From NCBI GenBank assembly GCA_937922015.1, contig CAKZVB010000041.1:1-64000 (forward strand): a stretch of DNA of 64,000 nt, read 5' to 3'. This DNA is from an uncultured Granulosicoccaceae bacterium. Its GTDB lineage: Bacteria > Pseudomonadota > Gammaproteobacteria > Granulosicoccales > Granulosicoccaceae. Positions 54,535 to 61,998 of the stretch are shown piece by piece; position 1 is the stretch's first letter; the number at the start of each line of letters is the position of its first letter. Below the pieces are notes generated by a model. That model was not told the DNA's origin and ran no database searches. It saw nothing but the letters and a program-made list of their open reading frames with translations. Position numbers and translations under genes: made by a program.

Positions 54535-56580
54535 GTGTCTAAAGACCCGCTGTTACAACCGTTTCAACTAAAACACCTGACACTTCGAAACCGCATCATG
54601 ACCACCAGCCATGAGCCGGCCTATCCTCAGGACGGCATGCCGAAAGAGCGCTACACCGCCTACCATGCAGAGCGTGCAAAAGCAGGCGTAGCGTTAACCA
54701 TGACCGCCGGTTCAGCTGCTGTCAGCAAAGACAGCCCGCCCGTGTTCAACAACATTCTCGCCTACAAGGATGAAGTCGTACCGTGGATAAAAAACCTCAC
54801 TGACAGCTGCCATGACCATGGCTGTGCGGTGATGATCCAGCTCACCCATCTGGGCAGACGAACCAACTGGAATAAGGGCGACTGGCTGCCGTCTGTGTCA
54901 TCGTCCAAACACCGCGAACCCGCTCACCGGTCATTTCCCAAACTGGTTGAAGACTGGGACATCGAACGCATCATCACAGACTTTGCCGATGCCGCTGAAC
55001 GCATGCAGGCCGGTGGTATGGACGGCATAGAGCTTCAGGTGTACGGCCATCTGCTCGATCAGTTCTGGTCACCATTAACCAATGATCTGACCGGACCCTA
55101 CGGCGCAGACACGCTCGACAACCGCTTGCGAATGCCCATGGATGTTATTGATGCGATTCGCAAACGAGTTGGCAATGAGTTTATTATCGGCCTGCGTTAC
55201 ACGGCCGATGAAGTACAACAAGGCGGTATTACCGCAGCAGACGGCATCGAGATATCCAAACGCCTGGCCGACAGTGGCAAGGTTGATTTCCTTAACGTGA
55301 TACGCGGTCGCATACACACCGACCCCGCCATGACAGACGTCATCCCGGTGCAGGGCATGCCTGCAGCACCGCACCTGGATTTTGCCGGCGCCGTTAAAAA
55401 GGCCACAGGCATGCCCACTTTCCATGCGGCAAAAATCCCCGATGTAGCAACCGCCAGACACGCTGTGTCTGCCGGACTACTCGATATGGTCGGTATGACT
55501 CGCGCGCACATGGCCGACCCGCATGTAGTGCGTAAAATAATCGAGCGACGTGAACATGATATAAGGCCATGTGTTGGTGCCACCTACTGCCTTGACCGGA
55601 TCTATCAGGCCGGTGAAGCGCTCTGTATACACAACGCCGCCACTGGTCGCGAACTATCAATGCCACATGATATCCCGCCCGCTAAAATCAAAAAGAAAGT
55701 AGTCGTCATTGGCGCCGGCCCCGGAGGAATGGAAGCAGCGAGAGTAGCGGCAGAACGCGGCCACGATGTCGTCGTGTTTGAAGCCGCACAGGATGCCGGC
55801 GGCCAAATACGCCTGACCGCACAATCTCCGCGCCGCCGCGAAATGATCTCGATCATCGACTGGCGGGTGGCCCAGTGCGAGGCCCATGGCGTGGTCTTCC
55901 ATTTTAATACCTGGGCCGAGGTTCAGGACATTACCCCGCTGAATCCCGACGTTGTCATTGTGGCAACTGGTGGGCTGCCGAATACCGAACTCTTCGAAAC
56001 CAAAGGACAGCAGGCAGAAGTTGTTACCACCTGGGACATCATCGCAGGGGATGTAAAGCCTGCCGATAATATATTGATCTATGATGAGTCCGGAGACCAT
56101 CCTGCTCTGCAAGCCGCGGAGGTTGCCGCAAACAGTGGAGCGACCGTAGAAATCATGACCCCGGACCGCGTCTTTGCACCGGATGTCATGGCCATGAATC
56201 TGGTGCCTTACATGCGCACACTGCAAGACAAAGACGTAACCTTTACTGTCACCCGGCGACTACTGGATGTAGCACGCACAGGCAACAAACTGACAGCGAC
56301 GATCGGCACTGACTACAGCGATCACACCCATCAGGCCAAATATGATCAGGTGATCGTAAACTACGGCACGCTGCCATTGGATGAGCTCTACTTTGATCTA
56401 AAACCACTGTCATCCAATGGCGGTGCCGTGGATCAGGATGCGCTAATTAACGGTAATCCACAGAACATCGTGCGTAACAAAAAGGGGGATTTTCAGCTGT
56501 TTCGCATTGGCGATGCGGTATCTGCCAGAAATACACACGCCGCAATTTACGACGCATTGCGGCTGTTAAAAGATATCTGA
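54535..56580 (+). CDS. Dimethylglycine/N-methylproline demethylase-type flavoprotein
   Basis: Second member of the same flavoenzyme family, 681 residues. TIM barrel with LLQPFQLKHLTLRNRIM, HEPAYPQDGMPKERY and QLTHLGRRTNW, then VVVIGAGPGGMEAARVAAERG for FAD. The Fe-S region is C346-VGATY-C352-x11-C364; the usual second Cys is Ala349. The overall pattern, including CVGATYCLDRIY, is that of DgcA and Stc-type N-demethylases. GTG at 54535 follows AAAGGATAAAGCC, a good ribosome site; the frame also begins at 54484. The substrate (a dimethyl- or N-methyl-amino acid) is inferred from family resemblance. Confidence 0.85.
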   Translation: MSKDPLLQPFQLKHLTLRNRIMTTSHEPAYPQDGMPKERYTAYHAERAKAGVALTMTAGSAAVSKDSPPVFNNILAYKDEVVPWIKNLTDSCHDHGCAVMIQLTHLGRRTNWNKGDWLPSVSSSKHREPAHRSFPKLVEDWDIERIITDFADAAERMQAGGMDGIELQVYGHLLDQFWSPLTNDLTGPYGADTLDNRLRMPMDVIDAIRKRVGNEFIIGLRYTADEVQQGGITAADGIEISKRLADSGKVDFLNVIRGRIHTDPAMTDVIPVQGMPAAPHLDFAGAVKKATGMPTFHAAKIPDVATARHAVSAGLLDMVGMTRAHMADPHVVRKIIERREHDIRPCVGATYCLDRIYQAGEALCIHNAATGRELSMPHDIPPAKIKKKVVVIGAGPGGMEAARVAAERGHDVVVFEAAQDAGGQIRLTAQSPRRREMISIIDWRVAQCEAHGVVFHFNTWAEVQDITPLNPDVVIVATGGLPNTELFETKGQQAEVVTTWDIIAGDVKPADNILIYDESGDHPALQAAEVAANSGATVEIMTPDRVFAPDVMAMNLVPYMRTLQDKDVTFTVTRRLLDVARTGNKLTATIGTDYSDHTHQAKYDQVIVNYGTLPLDELYFDLKPLSSNGGAVDQDALINGNPQNIVRNKKGDFQLFRIGDAVSARNTHAAIYDALRLLKDI

Positions 56581-56594
56581 AAAGGCGTGAACAA

Positions 56595-57842
56595 TCAGGC
56601 TGCCGCCTCATACTCTGCTGACGCCAGCTTAATGCAGCAGGCAACAAGCTCCATGGCCTGCTGGACTTCCTCAAGCGGCGGCCTGGTCGGGGCTAATCTG
56701 ATATTTCGATTTTCAGGATCTACCCCGTCCGGGTAGGTAGCACCGGTCGGTGTCAGTGCCAGGCCGGCTTCTTTGGCCAGTTCAACGACCCTGCTCGCGA
56801 CTGGCAGTGCTGTATCAAGACTCACAAAATATCCACCGCGCGGTACCGTCCAGCTTGCCACGCCTAAGTTGCCAAGCTCGGTGTTTAATACATCCTGCAC
56901 GCAGTCGAATTTCGGCTTGAGGATTTTTGCATGATCACTCATCAGGCCTTTCAGCCCACCGGGATATTTACGCAGAAACAGCACATGTCGCCACTGCTCT
57001 GCCTTATTAGGGCCGATCGTTTGCGTGTTCAGTGCCGACGACCAAAAATTTATATTAGCCTCACACATCCCTGCCAGCCCAAGCCCGCCACTGGCAAACG
57101 TCACCTTTGACGTTGACCCGAACAGCAGCACCCTGTTTTCAGTTCCGGCATCCTTCGCTAACTGCAACAGGTTTGCTGCAGGCTCCGGATTATCGACCAG
57201 ATGGTGTACAGAGTAGGCATCGTCTGCGAAAATCGTAAAGTCACTTGCCGCCGTCGGTATACTGACCAATCGCCGGGCGGTATCGGCTGACAGACTGTCA
57301 CCGGTAGGGTTGCTGTAAGTGGGCACAAAATAGATGCCTTTTACCGACGTATCGTTGCTGACCAATGCCTCAACTGCATCCATATCGGGGCCATTGGCTG
57401 TCATTGGCACACTAAGCAATTCGAATCCCAGCGCTTTCGCCAGTGTAAAATGACGGTCATAGCCCGGCACTGTGACGATCAGCTTTGGCGACTGATTAAC
57501 CCAGCCCTGCGCACTGCCGAGCACGCCTTTGAGCAGTGCCCAGGAAAACATACGCCCCATCAGATCCAGACTTGAGTTATTACTGATGATGACTTCATCC
57601 GGTGCTACAGAGAGTTGTTCGCAGAAGATTTCGCGCGCCTCTTTCAACCCCAGCACGCCACCGGGGTAGTTACGAATATCAACTCCGTTATCTGTCATAT
57701 AGTTAGACGCATCAACCTCAGACAGAATCGGTAAACTTAAATCAAAATTAGCATCAGCAGGCTGCCCCCGCTCCATATTTAAAGACGCCCCCGCACTTTT
57801 GTATTTCTCATACTGTGCTCTTAGGGAATTCAGGTCAGCCAT
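56595..57842 (-). CDS. PLP-dependent aminotransferase, aspartate-aminotransferase type Ic
   Basis: Fold-type I aminotransferase, 415 residues. PLP lysine K246 in LLFGSTSKVTFASGG; phosphate-binding ISNNSSLDLM and pyridine-N partner in FADDAY. MERGQPADANFDLS and the overall layout match the type Ic class (Asp_aminotransf family). It would transfer an amino group between aspartate/glutamate-like donors and a keto acid. It is convergent with the flavoprotein (14-base gap) and co-directional with the Rieske gene. Substrate unknown. Confidence 0.83.
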   Translation of the reverse strand: MADLNSLRAQYEKYKSAGASLNMERGQPADANFDLSLPILSEVDASNYMTDNGVDIRNYPGGVLGLKEAREIFCEQLSVAPDEVIISNNSSLDLMGRMFSWALLKGVLGSAQGWVNQSPKLIVTVPGYDRHFTLAKALGFELLSVPMTANGPDMDAVEALVSNDTSVKGIYFVPTYSNPTGDSLSADTARRLVSIPTAASDFTIFADDAYSVHHLVDNPEPAANLLQLAKDAGTENRVLLFGSTSKVTFASGGLGLAGMCEANINFWSSALNTQTIGPNKAEQWRHVLFLRKYPGGLKGLMSDHAKILKPKFDCVQDVLNTELGNLGVASWTVPRGGYFVSLDTALPVASRVVELAKEAGLALTPTGATYPDGVDPENRNIRLAPTRPPLEEVQQAMELVACCIKLASAEYEAAA

Positions 57843-57951
57843 CGTTTATCCGCGATTAAAAATTAGAGGGGCATACTTTACCAGTATTTTGCAGTGTCGG
57901 AACACCAAAGCCGGTCACTGAAGCGCTGAAACCAATAACGACGCTCCGGAC

Positions 57952-59097
57952 CTATCCGACACCCTCGACGGCAGCAAGTCCCTGCGCCAGTTTGCGTATC
58001 AAATAATCGTGGAAGTTTTTTACTGAGCCCTCAAGATCTGCCGGCGCTAGCTGCCCGCCCTGATAAAAGGAAGATCTCAAGCCTCGCTGTAAGCACTTGA
58101 GAATGTTGTGGTCCTCGCGGTTTATCTCCTGCCATTTCTTTATTCGCTGATCCTTTTGCTCTTCGTCGAGGTCTTTTTCAAAGCTCGACAAGCCCCATTT
58201 GACTGATACCTTGTCTACACCGTCCGGTTGCATCGACAGATAGACCAGCGTATCCGGTGAGACAGAAACCACCACAGAGGGATAAATGCAGAACAACCGG
58301 GACTGACGTCTCTCATCTGCAGTCAACAGTGCAGAGTGATTCAGGCGCTCCGGTGCTGCCAACGCATAATTAGCGATATAGCCCGTGTAGGCACCATTAC
58401 TGGACATTGTCTGGCAAAGATTGGTCGGGGTCAGCGGTCGCAGCGTCTGCGGATGCACCACAGACAGATGATACCCGTCCATAAAATTCTCAATCAGAGA
58501 CTTCCAGTTGCAGTCCCACGTTTCATGGAAACAACTGATATGATGCATGCCCTCCATCTGGTAGTGCTCGATAGCCTCCTGCAATTCGCTAAGCTGACTC
58601 TCAAGACTTTCAGCCGCCTCATTGAGGGTGGCAAAAATAAACCCGCCCCAGCACTCAGACCGAATCACCGGCAACCGGCAACCTTTAAGTGACGCCTTGT
58701 CTTCCATAAGCGGCGCGCTGCGAAGCTTACCATCCAGCGCATAGGTCCAGGCGTGGTAGGGACAAACAAATTGACGGGTGTTGCCCGCACCGTTAGCCAC
58801 CTGCATGGCCCGGTGCTGACAGACATTGGCATACACGGACACTGTTGACGGATCAGACCTCACCACCACCAACGGCTCACTCAGCAAACTACTGGTGAAA
58901 TAATCTCCCACAGCAGGTATTTCATCTGCCCGACCAAGACACATCCAGCTGTCGCGAAAAATGAGTTGCTCTTCAAGTTGCAGATAGCCTTCATCTATAT
59001 AACAGTCCGACGGCAACGCCCTGTTTTTGCCCAGACAATTTTCTACAATGGTTTCAACTACGCTTTGACTGTCCGGCCTTGAGTTTATAGCTGTCAT
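57952..59097 (-). CDS. Rieske non-heme iron oxygenase alpha subunit, quaternary-amine type
   Basis: Oxygenase with a Rieske cluster (C93, H95, C112, H115 in CQHRAM and CPYHAW) and a mononuclear iron site (H210, H215 and D329, with the bridging D207 in ENFMDGYHLSVVH). 381 residues. Such subunits hydroxylate methyl groups of glycine betaine (GbcA), stachydrine, choline or carnitine, releasing formaldehyde. The presence of flavoprotein demethylases nearby supports a quaternary amine as substrate. No ferredoxin reductase partner is in the window. Aromatic ring hydroxylation is a less likely alternative. Confidence 0.82.
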   Translation of the reverse strand: MTAINSRPDSQSVVETIVENCLGKNRALPSDCYIDEGYLQLEEQLIFRDSWMCLGRADEIPAVGDYFTSSLLSEPLVVVRSDPSTVSVYANVCQHRAMQVANGAGNTRQFVCPYHAWTYALDGKLRSAPLMEDKASLKGCRLPVIRSECWGGFIFATLNEAAESLESQLSELQEAIEHYQMEGMHHISCFHETWDCNWKSLIENFMDGYHLSVVHPQTLRPLTPTNLCQTMSSNGAYTGYIANYALAAPERLNHSALLTADERRQSRLFCIYPSVVVSVSPDTLVYLSMQPDGVDKVSVKWGLSSFEKDLDEEQKDQRIKKWQEINREDHNILKCLQRGLRSSFYQGGQLAPADLEGSVKNFHDYLIRKLAQGLAAVEGVG

Positions 59098-59181
59098 GAT
59101 CTACCGAAAACTCTGTTAATTAATCCACTATGCCTGCAGAGATACAAAAGAACTATTTTCCAGAAATATTTCCCGCTTAAA

Positions 59182-59784
59182 CTAGCCTGTCATACCGATA
59201 TAGCCAACCTGGTTTTTTACAGTGCCGAGCCAGCGCACAATACCGGGAAATCGATCAAGATCAATGCCCGCCTCATCTGCAACATGCGTATAGGCATACA
59301 AGCTGATGTCTGCTATTGAGTAGCTTTCACCGACCAGAAAGTCGTGTTCAGAAAGTCGCTTTTCCATCACGCCCAGTGCACGGTAACTGCCCTCTTCTTT
59401 TGCGTTGTATTCCACCAGCCGATCGGCCGGCAGGTTGAGGAATTTTTTTATAAACCGGCGCACCGCGATAGTCGGCTCGTGATTGTATTGCTCAAAAAAT
59501 TGCCACTCAAGCACTCGCGTGTGCAATAATTTTTCGGTGGGAACAAGGTCAGTGCCAGCCGCGAAATAATGCAAAACAGCGTTTGACTGCGTGAGCACTG
59601 TACCGTCGTCCAGAATCACTGCAGGGATCTGCCCGGCCGGATTCATCGATAAAAACTGCTCAGTTCTGGTCTCGCCCTGCGTGACCAGAATTTCACGCCA
59701 CTCATGTGCGATATCAAGCTGCGCAAACAGCAGAGCAATCTTGTAGCAGTTTCCGGACTGCATATCTCCGTAGACAATTGTCAT
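59182..59784 (-). CDS. Glutathione S-transferase family protein
   Basis: 200-residue cytosolic GST: MTIVYGDMQSGNCYKIALLF, MNPAGQIPAVILDDGTVLTQSNAVLHYFA (glutathione site) and HDFLVGESYSIADISLYAYTHVADEAG, the C-terminal N-capping box. Probably in the same leftward group as the Rieske gene (85 bases) and EamA gene (40 bases). A formaldehyde- or electrophile-detoxifying role is possible in a demethylation pathway but not shown. Confidence 0.85.
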   Translation of the reverse strand: MTIVYGDMQSGNCYKIALLFAQLDIAHEWREILVTQGETRTEQFLSMNPAGQIPAVILDDGTVLTQSNAVLHYFAAGTDLVPTEKLLHTRVLEWQFFEQYNHEPTIAVRRFIKKFLNLPADRLVEYNAKEEGSYRALGVMEKRLSEHDFLVGESYSIADISLYAYTHVADEAGIDLDRFPGIVRWLGTVKNQVGYIGMTG

Positions 59785-59823
59785 CGTATATTTTCCATAA
59801 ATGCAGTATTCAACAGACTGAAA

Positions 59824-60690
59824 TCAGACGCTCAGTCTACTCACTTTTACACTCACATATAGCACTGTCACCAGCACCAGAGCGCCACCGACAAGCACAT
59901 TTACGTCAGGGTATTGATAATATAACGCCGCGGCTAGCACCACACCGTAAACCGGCTCCAGTCCGGCCGCGATAAGGCTTGCCACTGCCGCGTTCAGCTC
60001 ACGCATCGAGTTTATGAACAAGGTTTGCGCCAGTGCTGTACAAACGGTACCCAGAAAAATCAATTGCAGCCACTGCCCCCCGGAAATTTCCGGCAGATTG
60101 CCAAAAACAAACGGTAAAATCAAACAACAGGCGACGGCATTTTGAACCAGCGCCAATGACGTCGCACTATGGGTGGCGGTCAGCTTGCGATTCAGCAACT
60201 GCAGAAAAGCAAACGTCAATGCACTCACCAGCCCCCACAACACACCGGCACCGAAACGAATTTCACCTGCGTACACACCGGTCATTATTACTATGCCGAG
60301 CACGACAATGATCGCGGGTACAAGCGACCCTAAATCAAACCGCTCACGAAACAGCAAGGGCTCCAGCAACGCGATAAATATCTGGCAGGTTGAGAACATA
60401 ATTAACCCGACAGCCACCGTGGATACCTTAATCGAGGTGAAAAAGCAGATCCAGTGCAGACACAACAGCAGCCCGCTGAATAAAACGGTCACGTCTACAC
60501 CAGAGCTTAGTAGCGACGTATTTCTTTGCGTAAGAAATTTCCAGAAAAGCAATAGAGCGATGGTCGCAAACAGGGTGCGACCAAAGGTAATAAGCACAGG
60601 ATCAAGACCGGTCGACAGAACAAAGATCCCGGCAAGGCCGAAAAAAAAGGTGGCAACGTGCACCTGAAAAAGCGAAGAAAATGCTGGCAA
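59824..60690 (-). CDS. EamA/DMT-family transporter
   Basis: Inner-membrane protein with ten hydrophobic segments and two EamA repeats (HVATFFFGLAGIFVLSTG and GVLWGLVSALTFAFLQLLNRKL). 288 residues. The start appears to be TTG at 60690, since no upstream ATG is in frame. Drug/metabolite exporter or uptake carrier; the ligand is unknown. It lies at the right end of the methylated-amine cluster and could export or import a pathway compound. Confidence 0.82.
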   Translation of the reverse strand: MPAFSSLFQVHVATFFFGLAGIFVLSTGLDPVLITFGRTLFATIALLLFWKFLTQRNTSLLSSGVDVTVLFSGLLLCLHWICFFTSIKVSTVAVGLIMFSTCQIFIALLEPLLFRERFDLGSLVPAIIVVLGIVIMTGVYAGEIRFGAGVLWGLVSALTFAFLQLLNRKLTATHSATSLALVQNAVACCLILPFVFGNLPEISGGQWLQLIFLGTVCTALAQTLFINSMRELNAAVASLIAAGLEPVYGVVLAAALYYQYPDVNVLVGGALVLVTVLYVSVKVSRLSV

Positions 60691-60779
60691 CAGGCTTAAT
60701 ACTCAGGAGATATTCAGGGTGAAGATTAGCACTGTGATAGCGCTTTCCAGTTGTGAATTCACGACACTAAAAAGGTATA

Positions 60780-61760
60780 TCAGTTAGCAGCCATCACGTT
60801 AATGGTTTTGCTGCTTTTCTTAATCGTCCAGCTAACACCACCATAGATTCCTGTATTGGTGTTTTCCTCAAACAATGGACTATTACTGTTTTTAGCCCCG
60901 TCGTGCAACGACAGTCTAACGCCTAAAAAGCCACTGACATCTTTATTGAATTGATGCCCGATACCCAACGACAACCCGGACCCCGTGTAACCGGCTTTCG
61001 CATCATAGGCTGCGCGCTGATCAGTAGCAAAAGCCGGATCAACCTGGTAGAAATAATCCATTAGCTGTTCACCCACCCAATAGGCACTGGCTGAAGCCGA
61101 TACAAATGAACGCGCGCCGAATAATCCGTCTCGCCGGTATTGCAATTCTGTTCCCAGAACAGGGCCACGCGATCGAATAGATTTTAAATCAGTAGAGACG
61201 GCTAATCGGAGCGCCGTAGACCAGTTAATCCGCCCGAACCTCTTCACGCCATCACTGCTTTGTTCAGACTCACTCTCCCACAGGCGAACATCGATCTTGG
61301 GGCCGAGCTCGAACAGATAGTCAAGGTCAGGCATACCCTGTCTGAGCGGTGTGTCTTCAGAATCAGCATTTAGAGAACCGCTAATAGACACATCAACAGT
61401 GACACGTTGATTCTGCAGTGCGATAAGCTTCAGACCCCCATCCTGCAAACGCACTTTGTCGCCACGGTAAATAAACCAGGGCAGCAGGAATCGACGTTCA
61501 CTGGAAACCGCAGATGCCGGATAGGCAGGCACACTCAGACCGGCTGCGGCCAGTCCAAACTCCCACTGCGGCTTAGCTTCAGTCTTAAAGACAGTGGTGC
61601 CCTCCACAGCGGTTTGGGCCGCTGCCTGCTGGTGTTGCTGTGCCATCGCCGGCACGGCCACCAGCACCGGGCAAAGCAGCAATACCATGGAAAATAGCGA
61701 AGACCGATGCGAGGTAAAACTAGTGTGCGGTGGAATCAAGATGCTTGTGCCCGTGTTCAT
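60780..61760 (-). CDS. MipA/OmpV-family outer-membrane protein
   Basis: Outer-membrane beta-barrel of the MipA/OmpV family, scaffold for murein enzymes in E. coli. The long signal region ends in VAVPAMA, followed by QQHQQAAAQ and the WEFGLAAAGLSVPAYPASA segment typical of MipA. C-terminal YGGVSWTIKKS and alternating strands complete it. I use the ATG at 61760 (326 residues); a GTG at 61802 and ATG at 61688 are alternatives. The GTG extension is unlikely. It ends 90 bases from the EamA gene. Confidence 0.82.
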   Translation of the reverse strand: MNTGTSILIPPHTSFTSHRSSLFSMVLLLCPVLVAVPAMAQQHQQAAAQTAVEGTTVFKTEAKPQWEFGLAAAGLSVPAYPASAVSSERRFLLPWFIYRGDKVRLQDGGLKLIALQNQRVTVDVSISGSLNADSEDTPLRQGMPDLDYLFELGPKIDVRLWESESEQSSDGVKRFGRINWSTALRLAVSTDLKSIRSRGPVLGTELQYRRDGLFGARSFVSASASAYWVGEQLMDYFYQVDPAFATDQRAAYDAKAGYTGSGLSLGIGHQFNKDVSGFLGVRLSLHDGAKNSNSPLFEENTNTGIYGGVSWTIKKSSKTINVMAAN

Positions 61761-61998
61761 ATTGAGTTGATTCAGGTCGCCACAAAAATACCTGACAACC
61801 ACATCCTGATGAGTGGATCAAATAGCGCGTGGAGTGTGAGAGAGCTTGTCTGGCCTGCCAGTTACCTGAGAAATATACGACTGTGGTGTTTGACCATCAG
61901 AATTCATCATAATTCAGCCTGTTTTATCAGACCATTACCATGAGCCTGCCACGTTAAGAGACTTTAATAGCGATATCCCCTTCACCGGACTATCGCTC

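Noticed and set aside
55657-56226. 189-codon minus-strand frame opposite the second flavoprotein
   Set aside because: Shadow frame; the plus strand has FAD-binding motifs.
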